Assembly: GCF_024733845.1 (NCBI RefSeq)
Contig: NZ_JANRHG010000007.1
Span: 62,001-126,000 of the forward strand
Direction of reading: 5' to 3'
DNA from: Neomoorella sulfitireducens
GTDB lineage: Bacteria; Bacillota; DSM-521; Neomoorellales; Neomoorellaceae
Length of the DNA: 64,000 nt
Shown: positions 49,402-58,490 of the stretch, one piece after another
How the letters are laid out: each line of letters opens with the position of its first letter
Numbering within the stretch: position 1 is the stretch's first letter
Made by a program: the position numbers and the translations under genes
Notes under the pieces: model-generated
Seen by the model: the letters and a program-made list of their open reading frames with translations, nothing else
Told to the model about the DNA's origin: nothing
Database searches by the model: none

Positions 49402-50433
49402 TTACCGGTACATAAAAGGCAAATATTCTTCAGCATCCCCCCTCAAGACGCGGGCAAGTAATCGTGCCTGGATATGAGGTACCAGGCCCAGAGGCACCTT
49501 TCGGTCCAGGACAGGGTGATATACTTCTTCCTGTTTGCGTTTCTGATAAGCAATGACAATCTCTTTCCGGGCGTTATCATTAATATATACAGCACCACCA
49601 GGGCGTTCGATAAAATCTCCTTCAACTACCTGACGACGGTTTATTAAAGTCAGGGCCAAACGGTCGGCCAGGACTGCACGGAACTCCTCCATTAAATCTA
49701 AAGCCAGGGCCGGCCGCCCGGAACGGAGGACGTGGAGATAACCGACCTGGGGATCGAGCCCCACACCTTCGACTGCACTGAGGCAGTCATTCAGGAGCAG
49801 GGCATATATAAAGGATAACAAAGCATTCATCCGATCCAGGGGCGGTCGCCGGTTGCGATGGGTGATTCTAAAGGCTTCGCGGTTTACCCTGACCATACGG
49901 TCAAATGTTGCAAAGTAATGCCGGGCTGCATTACCTTCAATACCGCGAATTTGCTCCAGATCAGGCGTTTTTGCCAGGGCATCCAGTCCCCGCGCCAATT
50001 CCCTGGCAGTATCTTGAAGAAATCTTGCATCTTCCTCGTTATCCGCTTCCCGGGCACCGCGCAGTACTACCTGCCGGGCGTTTCGTATTTTGCCGGCAAC
50101 TATATTCCTGGCAATAGCTGTTGTCATTTTGCTATCAGTCAGTACCTGGTGCTGGGCGCGGCGCAGGAATACGTTTCCTGATACCGGCCCCTCCACACGG
50201 GCCTTAAAACGACCGTTCTGGTCATGATAAACGATTAAACGTTTGTCTTCGGCGCAGCGCATTATCAGCGGCGTGGTGAGGGTAACATCACCAAAGCAAA
50301 CAATGCTGCCCAGGTGATGCAGGGGAACCTGCATCTTTAATTCCCCTTCCACCTCTATTTTTACCGTTTCATGATCCAGGCGCACCAGGGTGCGGGGTGT
50401 CATGAGGAACAGGGTATTTAAAAGGACGTGCAT
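49402..50433 (-). CDS. cas1: CRISPR-associated integrase Cas1
   Basis: The 343-residue protein is a type I-C Cas1: LNTLFLMTPRTLVRLDHETV at the N-terminus, GIEGNAARHYFATFDRMV with the metal-binding glutamate, LLSFIYALLLNDCLSAVEGV, VGYLHVLRSGRPALALDLME (metal-binding histidine and aspartate region). It integrates spacers with Cas2. ATG 50433 is preferred; a TTG at 50445 is nearly on top of the AAGG site. It is 63 bp from cas4. Confidence 0.97.
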   Translation of the reverse strand: MHVLLNTLFLMTPRTLVRLDHETVKIEVEGELKMQVPLHHLGSIVCFGDVTLTTPLIMRCAEDKRLIVYHDQNGRFKARVEGPVSGNVFLRRAQHQVLTDSKMTTAIARNIVAGKIRNARQVVLRGAREADNEEDARFLQDTARELARGLDALAKTPDLEQIRGIEGNAARHYFATFDRMVRVNREAFRITHRNRRPPLDRMNALLSFIYALLLNDCLSAVEGVGLDPQVGYLHVLRSGRPALALDLMEEFRAVLADRLALTLINRRQVVEGDFIERPGGAVYINDNARKEIVIAYQKRKQEEVYHPVLDRKVPLGLVPHIQARLLARVLRGDAEEYLPFMYR

Positions 50434-50496
50434 TGTCTTCTTCAATCCTTAGATAAAAAATGAAAGATAAAATAGATACAGTGGTGGCAGCGGGAG

Positions 50497-51141
50497 TCAG
50501 GTACTGTCTTCATGCCTGAACAATTCGCCAAGGAGCATGCGCAGACGCCCTTTTTCTTTTACCTGCGGCAGGCAGGATTCCTGTAAAGAACATTCCCGGC
50601 AACGATCATCGGCCGCAGGAGCAGGGAGGACGCTGCTGTGCTGCATGTTGCGGATTTTGATAATTGTTTCCTCAGCCATTTGCTTTAAACGGCTGTCAAA
50701 AGTAACTTCCCTGCGCCGGTGGGAAGAATGATGGTAAATGGCACCCTTTGGGACCTGCCTGCCGGTCATCTCCTCCAGGCACATGGCCTGGGCGCATAAC
50801 TGCAAATCGTCGTGATGGTGTTTGCGCCTGGGACCGTGTTTATATTCAACGGGATAGGGGATATCACCGTGAAATTCAACCACGTCGGCCTTGCCGATTA
50901 TCCCTAAGCGCAGGGACCAGATGGGCAGGGAGCGTTCAATGCGCACCCCGCCCTCCATCTCCCAGCTTTCATTATCGACCAGCTCATGGACGAAACGCCC
51001 TTTAAGGGTGTACATATTTTCCGTAAATGTTTGTTCGACATGGATCAAGGCGCACTGGCGGGGACAATAGGCGTAATGTTCCAGGGCTGAAACCATGACA
51101 ATATCGCTGTCGTCCCACCCGGGCAGGATTGTGCTTTCCAT
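50497..51141 (-). CDS. cas4: CRISPR-associated exonuclease Cas4
   Basis: The 214-residue RecB-like nuclease trims prespacers and sets PAM choice. It has the Fe-S cysteines (one in YAYCPRQCALIH near the N-terminus and three in CRECSLQESC near the C-terminus) and nuclease residues in GKADVVEFHG and PVEYKHGPRRKHHHDDLQLC. ATG 51141 is 5-6 bp from AAAGGTGG; a GTG at 51150 overlaps that site. It is 23 bp after cas7. Confidence 0.95.
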   Translation of the reverse strand: MESTILPGWDDSDIVMVSALEHYAYCPRQCALIHVEQTFTENMYTLKGRFVHELVDNESWEMEGGVRIERSLPIWSLRLGIIGKADVVEFHGDIPYPVEYKHGPRRKHHHDDLQLCAQAMCLEEMTGRQVPKGAIYHHSSHRRREVTFDSRLKQMAEETIIKIRNMQHSSVLPAPAADDRCRECSLQESCLPQVKEKGRLRMLLGELFRHEDST

Positions 51142-51164
51142 GAGGGCCACCTTTTGTCTTAATT

Positions 51165-52058
51165 TTAGCCAACTAAACGGCTGAGGGTAATACCCGCCGG
51201 GAGTGCTTTTTCATTGATTGTAACCACATAGTCATTGAAAGAGCGGGCGGTTTTAACCCCTTCTCGACGTCTTACGGAAATAAGGCTAAAAAGGCTGTCC
51301 GCCGGCGCGTTGCCAAGGGGAGATGTATGGCTGAAGATATAAAGTCCCCGGCAGGCCATCATGCCGCGGCTGGCGGAACGATCCACATCCCACATCCGCT
51401 GGAGGGCTTCCCAGAAAACTTCAAGATCGGCCGGTTTAACACCGGTGTCGGCGGCAAAGTGAGGGTTAAAAAACCCGTAACCCAGATAGAGGCCGTAGGG
51501 CACCAGGGCTTTGCGGCCCATTTCGGTGACCTTGCCTCCTTCCCCCTCCTCGTTGGTGGCGGCGTCTTCCACCCGGGTGATGGCGACGCGGGTGATGGAG
51601 ATATCCAGGGGGACGATGGGGTCGATTGAGCGGGCAAAAGTTAACTGCATCGGTCCCCTTACCTGGCCGCAATTAACGCCGGTAGTCATTACGGCGCCGA
51701 ACATGCGAATATCATAGAAGTTTTGGCACATCCATTGCCGGGCCTTTTCGACAATATCACGGTCCTGTTTGCTACCAGTAGATTTTTCTCCAAGAGCGTC
51801 GTAGGCGCGCTGGTGCTGGGCGTTTAAAATGCCGTGATGCTGGACGTAAATCTTCATGTTAGCTTCGTTGCCGCGGGTCATGTCCACCCAGTCACGAATT
51901 TTTCTTTTCAGGCAGACGTCGGTTACCAGGCCCTGCATGGTTTCCGGGTCCAGGCGCGGCAGGTTGCCGGCATCGGGATCGCCGTTGGGGTTGCCGTCCC
52001 GGACGTCGAACAGCAGGACAAAATCGTGGCGTACCTCGGGATTGGTATAAACGGTCAT
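51165..52058 (-). CDS. cas7: Type I-C Cascade backbone subunit Cas7 (Csd2)
   Basis: The 297-residue protein has the Csd2 hallmark FDVRDGNPNGDPDAGNLPRL near the N-terminus and FGAVMTTGVNCGQVRGPMQL, RVEDAATNEEG and FNPHFAADTGV further on. Several copies coat the crRNA in Cascade. The start codon is preceded by GGAGGAG. It follows cas8c by 47 bp. Confidence 0.97.
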   Translation of the reverse strand: MTVYTNPEVRHDFVLLFDVRDGNPNGDPDAGNLPRLDPETMQGLVTDVCLKRKIRDWVDMTRGNEANMKIYVQHHGILNAQHQRAYDALGEKSTGSKQDRDIVEKARQWMCQNFYDIRMFGAVMTTGVNCGQVRGPMQLTFARSIDPIVPLDISITRVAITRVEDAATNEEGEGGKVTEMGRKALVPYGLYLGYGFFNPHFAADTGVKPADLEVFWEALQRMWDVDRSASRGMMACRGLYIFSHTSPLGNAPADSLFSLISVRRREGVKTARSFNDYVVTINEKALPAGITLSRLVG

Positions 52059-52105
52059 CTCAATCTCCTCCTAAATGTAATTTTGTTTAATAAACACTAA
52101 TTGGG

Positions 52106-53779
52106 TCATTCCCCGTCTTCCCCGGAACTGGCACTCTCACGGGCGGCAGCCCGCTGGTGGTAATATCCCAGGGCAAAGTAGCCCTGCTCCTCCAGGGTTA
52201 AAACAGGAGGGAAAGACGATAGTTCGCCCAGGATATTTTCCAGGGCTTGTTGCCAGTAATAATAAAGGCCGGGCTTTTCTTTGCGCAGCTTGCCCAGGTG
52301 GCCCTGGCTGCCGCGTAAAAGCCTGCTAAAGATAGCGGCCGGCGCCGTAGAGGCAGTCCCGTAGAAACGGTCAACGATGGTGGTGTTAATTCCCGGTAGA
52401 GCCGATCTCTGGATCCCTTCCAGGACGGCCAGCAAGCGGCCGCAGAGATAGGCAGGGTTCCGGTTGGACGTGTCCAGTTTTTCCAAGGCAGATCCCTCCG
52501 TGAAATTTGGTTTTTGAGATAATAGAACCATTTTAATTAAAGCCGCGCGGGGCCGCGTTATTTTTTCCCGCCCTTTTTCAGCTTTAGCCCGTTTGACGGC
52601 TTCAAACAGGAGCCAGTAAGGGAGAGCGCCGCCATTGAGGGCAAGGCGTAAAATGGCCCGCGGCGTTGCCGGCGGCAGGTCTTTGCCCTCCCGGACGGTA
52701 CTCAGGGCTAAGGGATATAAACCCAGGGGCGGCCCCTCCCGGCCGCGGGGATCGACCAGCTGCTGCAGGGTAAAAAAGCGGCTCAGGTTGCGCTTGACAT
52801 CGCCCAGGGTCGTTTCCAGCCAATCACGCACCGCCACCCGGCCGCCGCTGCTGGCCAGGGCTGTGGCATAAAACAGGTCGTCATCCCCGGGTTCGACCTG
52901 GCGGCCGGTATAAACTGAGGCCAGGAGGGCTTTGACATCCTCCGGGCGGGGATCGGAAAGGAGGCTGGCGATGGAAAAGCTACATGGTTTTCTGGTCCAG
53001 AAAAGGTAAACGCAGGAGCCCAGGCGCAAATGGGTGGCGTCGTCTTCGATTAATGCGTTGGCCGCCTTGCCGTAACGCTCGGCGCAATCAAAGCAGATGG
53101 GGGCAATGCGAGATGCTTCCAGGCCGTAGGATTCAAAGGCTTCAGCGTTGGCTGATACCAGAGCCATTCCCGAAGTTTGACCTCCGGGTATACCTTTAAT
53201 TTTCACAGGATGACGATCGGCCGGAGTTTTTAGCTGGCCGCAAAGAAGGCAGGTAGCAGTATCTCCTTCCTGAGGATTGGTATAACCGGCCCAGAAATTT
53301 TGTATATCCGGGTCTTCTATGGGCAGGCGGCCGTCGACCCTAAAGGTCAGGTTATCGCCTGGGTCCAGGTCTTCAGGCAGGCTTGTTTTTTGGGGATCCC
53401 AGTTTTCCAGGAAACGCAGGACCGCCCGGACGGACGATTTGTTTGTGGCGGCGGCGCACTGGCGCACCAGTTCCACAAAAGCATTATGACATTCCTTCAC
53501 CCGTTCCGGCTTTGAATTTTCGTCGGCCAGGCCCAGGACGTAATCGCCTTTATCGGCGAGCAATTTTGGTTTGATACCGGAAGAGCGTAAAATGTTTGGC
53601 GCATACATCATTTTGCCGCGATCTTTGCCCCTGGCTTTCGATCCCGTGGCGGAAACAAAGCCCAGCAGGTTACCCTCCCCGTCCAGGTCGATAAACCAGC
53701 GGATGGGGGTCTTAATGTACATGACCGGAGGCATGTCCTCCAAACGCATGGAATACTCCCGCAGGCTTTCTAAGAGCAT
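52106..53779 (-). CDS. cas8c: Type I-C Cascade large subunit Cas8c (Csd1)
   Basis: The 557-residue protein recognises the PAM and opens target DNA. It matches Csd1 with PPVMYIKTPIRWFIDLDGEG at the start, KGDYVLGLADENSKPERV, and two CxxC pairs likely to bind zinc (CLLCGQLK about residue 197, CFDCAERYGK about residue 233). An internal translation start often yields Cas11 from the 3' part of cas8c in this type; in-frame methionines and GTG codons exist in the last third but I cannot single one out. Confidence 0.96.
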   Translation of the reverse strand: MLLESLREYSMRLEDMPPVMYIKTPIRWFIDLDGEGNLLGFVSATGSKARGKDRGKMMYAPNILRSSGIKPKLLADKGDYVLGLADENSKPERVKECHNAFVELVRQCAAATNKSSVRAVLRFLENWDPQKTSLPEDLDPGDNLTFRVDGRLPIEDPDIQNFWAGYTNPQEGDTATCLLCGQLKTPADRHPVKIKGIPGGQTSGMALVSANAEAFESYGLEASRIAPICFDCAERYGKAANALIEDDATHLRLGSCVYLFWTRKPCSFSIASLLSDPRPEDVKALLASVYTGRQVEPGDDDLFYATALASSGGRVAVRDWLETTLGDVKRNLSRFFTLQQLVDPRGREGPPLGLYPLALSTVREGKDLPPATPRAILRLALNGGALPYWLLFEAVKRAKAEKGREKITRPRAALIKMVLLSQKPNFTEGSALEKLDTSNRNPAYLCGRLLAVLEGIQRSALPGINTTIVDRFYGTASTAPAAIFSRLLRGSQGHLGKLRKEKPGLYYYWQQALENILGELSSFPPVLTLEEQGYFALGYYHQRAAARESASSGEDGE

Positions 53780-53788
53780 GTAGCTTAC

Positions 53789-54484
53789 TCACCTCCCGAT
53801 TTCTTCATACAACTCCTGCGGCACCCGGAGGATGCCGTTATCCAAACGGGCTTCGAAGAATACCGGTTTACCCGTACCGCTGCCGCCGGTGTTGTATTTC
53901 AGGTCCAGGAGCATGCGGCCAAGGTTCTCGGTGTGGGATACCGGTTTGTCATTGGCGCTGGCCGGCCCGAAAAAGGCGGAGAATTCCCGGCAGCCCAGGT
54001 AGGGGCGATGGTAGCACTGGCCGCGTTCTACCCGCCGCCGGAACTGGTCCCTGTATTTGGCCGGGTGGATATCCCCGGCGTGGGGGGCCGGGACCTGCTC
54101 GGCCCGGATGACGTAGGCCACCTCCCGCAGGGCCAGGGTGTGGCGCTGGGCGCGGTCCTGGTCGGCGTAATAACCACCGCCATTTTTGGCCCAGCCCTGG
54201 GCGGTGGATACGACCATTTTGTTATTTACTTCGTTGCGGAGGATAGAGAAATAACGAATCGGCTTCAATACTTCAATCTGCCGCACGCGCCAGTAAAACT
54301 CCGGTTTCCAGAAGATGGCTTCCAGTATTCCCCTCGCCGCCGAAGGCGTCATCACCGGGTAAGAGACGCGCTCTACTTTCATTTCCGGCCGGGTGAAACA
54401 GGCCAGGTCGCCCCAGACTTTAACCGCCAGCCAGCCCTCAATCCTCGCCGGATTATTTAACCCGGCGCCTGTAAGGAAAACCAT
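53789..54484 (-). CDS. cas5c: Type I-C crRNA endonuclease and Cascade subunit Cas5c (Cas5d)
   Basis: The 231-residue protein replaces Cas6 in type I-C: it cuts the repeat hairpin and stays on the 5' handle. Recognisable blocks are VKVWGDLACFTRPEMKVERV, YPVMTPSAARGILEAIFWKP and YRDQFRRRVERGQCYHRPYL. ATG 54484 is 9 bp from AGGAAGTG; a GTG at 54496 is too near that site. It would also be able to act on the solitary repeat hairpin in the cas1-cas2 message (inference). Confidence 0.95.
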   Translation of the reverse strand: MVFLTGAGLNNPARIEGWLAVKVWGDLACFTRPEMKVERVSYPVMTPSAARGILEAIFWKPEFYWRVRQIEVLKPIRYFSILRNEVNNKMVVSTAQGWAKNGGGYYADQDRAQRHTLALREVAYVIRAEQVPAPHAGDIHPAKYRDQFRRRVERGQCYHRPYLGCREFSAFFGPASANDKPVSHTENLGRMLLDLKYNTGGSGTGKPVFFEARLDNGILRVPQELYEEIGR

Positions 54485-54523
54485 GTTTTTCAGCACTTCC
54501 TTTCCCGGGTAGTTTTAGCCAGA

Positions 54524-56719
54524 TTAAAACACCAGTTCTTCCGGGTCACGGGCCGCTGTCACAACCCCCCGGACTTCATCGTACCCTCCCAGCCACTCAT
54601 ACAGGCCGGGTGTTAATTCCTGGATCACACCTTCCTTCTGGAGAGAGTTGATTTTGTAAGCGTTGATGTTTACTATGTACGGCTGCAATAAACGCATGAT
54701 TTGCCGGTTTGCCCCCCGCTGGCGTATGGCAATGATCAGATCCTCTACCTTTCGATCCCCGGGGTTTTCACGATAGTTGACAATTACCGGGACCACCCTT
54801 TGCTCGATCATCCTGAATTTCTGCGCCACTTCGGGATAATTCAGGCCGCTGCGGCTGGCCTGGATTCCTTTAACGTCCAGGGTGCAGGACTGGTAGAGGC
54901 GCTGGAAATAGGCGCGGTATAGTCCGGGGTCGTGCAGGTCTACTGCCTTTGCATTGACAAGCATAGTGGCGGCGATTTCGGTCCCGGTCTTATAGCTACC
55001 GGGGGGCAGCCTGCCTTCACCGGGATTAAAAATTATCACCCGGCCTTCCTGCAGCTTTCCTTCCCGGTTGCAGCGGCCGGCAGCCTGAACAATCCTGTCC
55101 AGGGGACCGATTGCCCGCAGGACGAGGGGAAAATCCAGGTCGACCCCTGCTTCCACTACCTGGGTGGCGACCAGGCGGCAGGGCCGGCCGCTGCTTAAAC
55201 GCCGGCGCACTTCCTGCAGGACTTTTCGCCGGTGTGCCCCGCAAAGGAGGGTGGATAGATGCAATGTTCCGGGATCGTCTAAGGCATCCAGGAGGGCGAG
55301 GGCGTCCTGTTTGGTGTTAACAACAGCTAGGGCCTGGGGGGACCGGCGCATTGCCCCGGCAACCTCTTCCCAGCTCCATTTTTCGTTGCCGGAAGGCAGC
55401 CGGTAATTTACCCTCTTAAGCATGGCAAAATATTTTTGCGGCTCAGGAATGATCTCCCTGACGTTTGGCAATCCCCGGAAAAAGGGACCGTCCTCCAGGG
55501 CCGGCTGGGTTGCGGAGCACAGGACCGCCGTTACGCCATAAAACCGGACCAGCTGTTGCAGGACGTCAAGGACCGGCTCTAGAAGGTGTACCGGCAGGGT
55601 CTGGACCTCATCCAGGATGACCACGCTGTTGGCGAGGTTGTGAAGTTTGCGGCAGCTGCTGCTGCGGTCGGAGAATAAACTTTCGAATAGCTGCACCGTG
55701 GTCGTGACGATGATTCCAGCGTCCCAGTTTTCACTGGCCAGGCGGGCCCATAGTTCCCCGGGGGTAAGATTTTCGGGATCGGGCGGCGGGGCAACGGCGC
55801 TATGATGTTCCAGGACATTGGTGTCGCCAAAAATGTTCCTGTACACATCGGCCGTCTGCTCGATTATGCTGGTATAGGGTATGGCAACTATTATTCTATC
55901 CTTCTGGTAATGGAGGGCATGAAGGAGAGCGAAAGCCATGCCGGAGCGGGTCTTGCCGCCGCCGGTGGGGACGGTCAAGGAAAAGAAACCCGGGGTTAGC
56001 GTTGCCGCCCGGCAGCAGTGCTCGTATATTTCCCGGCGGATCTGGTTTAAAGGACCTTGGCTTTTGGCTATTAGTTTATCCTGGTCGGCGGCAAATATAG
56101 TCCATAAATCAGCTATAGAAGTTTTCGTTTGCCGCAAGCCTGTTATCTGCGGGTCAAAATGTTTTTCGGTATCGAGATAATCGGCATCGACGAGACAGCT
56201 GAAAAGAAGCCGCAGAAATAGCTCGAGCCGGCTAAATGCATCCGGTGTATTGCTTTGTAAAAAGGAGGGAATTTGTTTTTCTAAGGCTTGTTCCGGTTCT
56301 AAAGACGGTATGACCTGGAGGGCATTTTGCAGGGCTGTCTTATAACGTTCCAGTTGGACTTTATCCTTTAAACGCGCTTTCAATTCTTCCAGATCAGGCA
56401 GGCCGCCATGATGGCCGGCGATCAGGAAGGCCAGGGGCTCAAAAAATTTTGCGGCCAGCAGGGTGCCGGCACTGGAATGATTAGGGCCGCGGCGGCCACC
56501 TTCACCGCGCAGGTAAGCCTGGAATTCGGGGTGAAATTTTCCCAGGTCGTGCCAGAGGCCGGCATAATAACCCGGACATGGTGCACCTAGATTTTTTGCA
56601 AAATCCCTTGCCAGGCGAGCGACGGATAAGAGGTGTTCTTTTAGCTGGTGTTGCTGCCCTTTTATATTAGCGCTGTGGGCCAGGAACTCAAACATGGCTA
56701 AAAGATCATTCCTTGACAA
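54524..56719 (-). CDS. cas3: CRISPR-associated helicase-nuclease Cas3
   Basis: The 731-residue protein degrades target DNA recruited by Cascade. An N-terminal HD nuclease (LWHDLGKFHPEFQAYL, HSSAGTLLAAK, AGHHGG) precedes an SF2 helicase: LTVPTGGGKTRSGMAFALLH, DEVQ box in VVILDEVQTLP, SATQPAL, and motif VI IVQAAGRCNREG. It is first in the cas operon. The start is either TTG 56719 or ATG 56695; neither has an ideally spaced ribosome site. The 140-bp gap upstream should hold the operon promoter, but no clear -35/-10 pair stands out. Confidence 0.96.
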   Translation of the reverse strand: MSRNDLLAMFEFLAHSANIKGQQHQLKEHLLSVARLARDFAKNLGAPCPGYYAGLWHDLGKFHPEFQAYLRGEGGRRGPNHSSAGTLLAAKFFEPLAFLIAGHHGGLPDLEELKARLKDKVQLERYKTALQNALQVIPSLEPEQALEKQIPSFLQSNTPDAFSRLELFLRLLFSCLVDADYLDTEKHFDPQITGLRQTKTSIADLWTIFAADQDKLIAKSQGPLNQIRREIYEHCCRAATLTPGFFSLTVPTGGGKTRSGMAFALLHALHYQKDRIIVAIPYTSIIEQTADVYRNIFGDTNVLEHHSAVAPPPDPENLTPGELWARLASENWDAGIIVTTTVQLFESLFSDRSSSCRKLHNLANSVVILDEVQTLPVHLLEPVLDVLQQLVRFYGVTAVLCSATQPALEDGPFFRGLPNVREIIPEPQKYFAMLKRVNYRLPSGNEKWSWEEVAGAMRRSPQALAVVNTKQDALALLDALDDPGTLHLSTLLCGAHRRKVLQEVRRRLSSGRPCRLVATQVVEAGVDLDFPLVLRAIGPLDRIVQAAGRCNREGKLQEGRVIIFNPGEGRLPPGSYKTGTEIAATMLVNAKAVDLHDPGLYRAYFQRLYQSCTLDVKGIQASRSGLNYPEVAQKFRMIEQRVVPVIVNYRENPGDRKVEDLIIAIRQRGANRQIMRLLQPYIVNINAYKINSLQKEGVIQELTPGLYEWLGGYDEVRGVVTAARDPEELVF

Positions 56720-56860
56720 AATATGCTTTAAAAGGATATTCGACAGGTAATTACCAAAACCTGCATCAGGTGTGCATGAATTATTGAATTTTTAGCCTGG
56801 AATTTAACCCCGCAATGAAAACAGGGATTTTGCCGGCTGGCGTCGAATAGTAGCTCTATT

Positions 56861-58252
56861 ATGAGCAAACAAATTTCGCGGCGCCAGTTTTTATTTGGTA
56901 CCGGTTCCTTGCTGGCCCTGGGTTATCTGTCCTACCTGGGCTTGCCCGGCATTATTTTCCCGGGGAATAAAATCGGGGCGGGACAACCGGGAGCACCGGT
57001 AGATCAAAGCCCGCCGGTGCTCCCGCCGCCGGTGGAATGCGACCTGGTATTTCGCAACGGCTTTATTATCGACGGCAGCGGTGAAAAAGGTTATACCGGC
57101 AGTGTCGGTATTAAAGGGCAACAGGTCGTTGCGGTGGGAGACTTCCAGGTAGCACCGGGAGCGGAAGAAATCGACGCGGGCGGGCTAATCATCTGTCCCG
57201 GCTTTATTGATATTCATACCCACACGGAGCAGTACCTGGCCGCCGGCGGTGGGGCGGAGATGCTGCTGCGGCAGGGTGTCACGACCCACCTGGGCGGCAA
57301 CTGCGGCACTTCGGTTGACAGGGTAGGCGCTTTTCTGGACGGCATCCAGAAGCTGGCCGTAAATATGGGCCTGCTGGCAGGGTATAAAAACCTGCGCAAG
57401 GCCGCCGTTGCCGGGGAAGGGCGGCCGGCCCGGGCCGGTGAAGTGGCTGTTATGCAGGACAGGCTGGCTGCAGCGCTTAAGGAGGGTGCTTTCGGCTTAT
57501 CGGTGGGGCTGGAGTACTGGCCCCAGACCCTGGCCACGACAAGGGAATTAATTGACCTGTGCCAGGTTTTAAAAGAGTACGGCGGCTTCTATGCCACCCA
57601 TATCCGCAGCGAAAGCGACGCGGTGCTTAAAGCGGTGGAGGAGGCCCTGGAGATAGGACACCGGGCAGGTGTCCCGGTGCAGTATTCCCATGTTAAGGCT
57701 TCCTTCCAGCGCAACTGGGGTAAAATGAAGGGGATCCTGGAACTCCTTGACGGCGCCCGCCGGGGAGGGCTGGATATAACCGCCGACGTTTACGGCTACA
57801 CTTTTTCCAGCTGGGACCTGGGGAGCACACGCAATTCCATTAGTGAAGACGACTTAATTCTCGCCCTGCAACACCCGGCGGTAATGATCGGCAGCGACAG
57901 CGGCCTGGACAACCGGGGGCTGGCCGTCCACCCCCGCGCCTACGGCAACTATCCCCGTATTCTGTACAGGTATGTTTATGATAAAGGAGTTATCCCCTTG
58001 GAGCAGGCCGTTCATAAAATGACGGCCATGCCGGCGCAGCGTATGGGGCTGGAGGACCGCGGCCTCCTGGCTCCCGGTTATAAAGCCGATGTGGTAGCGT
58101 TTGACCCGGGGAGCATAACCGACCGGGCTACCCGCGCCAACCCCAACCAGCCGGCCGCCGGGGTGCGCTGGGTCCTGGTAAACGGCCGGGTGGCGGTAAA
58201 AAATGGAGAGCCTACGGGATGCTATGCCGGGGAGGTATTGCGTCGATCTTGA
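56861..58252 (+). CDS. Exported D-aminoacylase-like amidohydrolase
   Basis: The 463-residue protein has a twin-arginine signal (ISRRQFLFGTGSLLALGYLS) followed by a proline-rich linker and an N-acyl-D-amino-acid deacylase domain: PGFIDIHTHTEQ (metal HxH), GGNCGTS (bridging cysteine), HIRSESDAVLKAVEEALEIG, YSHVKAS and GSDSGLDNRG. The enzyme would hydrolyse N-acyl or peptide-like bonds of D-amino acids or hydantoin/dihydropyrimidine-like compounds outside the membrane after folding in the cytoplasm. The ribosome site is weak. Monocistronic. The substrate is uncertain. Confidence 0.85.
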   Translation: MSKQISRRQFLFGTGSLLALGYLSYLGLPGIIFPGNKIGAGQPGAPVDQSPPVLPPPVECDLVFRNGFIIDGSGEKGYTGSVGIKGQQVVAVGDFQVAPGAEEIDAGGLIICPGFIDIHTHTEQYLAAGGGAEMLLRQGVTTHLGGNCGTSVDRVGAFLDGIQKLAVNMGLLAGYKNLRKAAVAGEGRPARAGEVAVMQDRLAAALKEGAFGLSVGLEYWPQTLATTRELIDLCQVLKEYGGFYATHIRSESDAVLKAVEEALEIGHRAGVPVQYSHVKASFQRNWGKMKGILELLDGARRGGLDITADVYGYTFSSWDLGSTRNSISEDDLILALQHPAVMIGSDSGLDNRGLAVHPRAYGNYPRILYRYVYDKGVIPLEQAVHKMTAMPAQRMGLEDRGLLAPGYKADVVAFDPGSITDRATRANPNQPAAGVRWVLVNGRVAVKNGEPTGCYAGEVLRRS

Positions 58253-58490
58253 GTTAAAAGGCCGGCGGGTAGCTTTTTTCTGGCAATTTCCATATTTTTT
58301 AAGGCGCGGTGGAGCAGGCTGGTGAAACAGCCCGGGAGGAAGGGAGCGCTTTTTTTATGTCCCTATAAAAAATGCATTTTTCGCATAACATTGCATCTAT
58401 TTTGGCATTACACTTTGTTATTGTTTTAAAATAAAATCATGTCAGGGACTCCCATCAAATAAATTAGCCTGAGGTAAGGGAGATGCGTAA

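Noticed and set aside
50434-50460. AGGATTGAA just upstream of cas1, identical to 9 bases of the CRISPR handle
   Set aside because: There is no hairpin or other repeat-like sequence in front of it, unlike the element between cas1 and cas2; likely chance overlap with the ribosome site.
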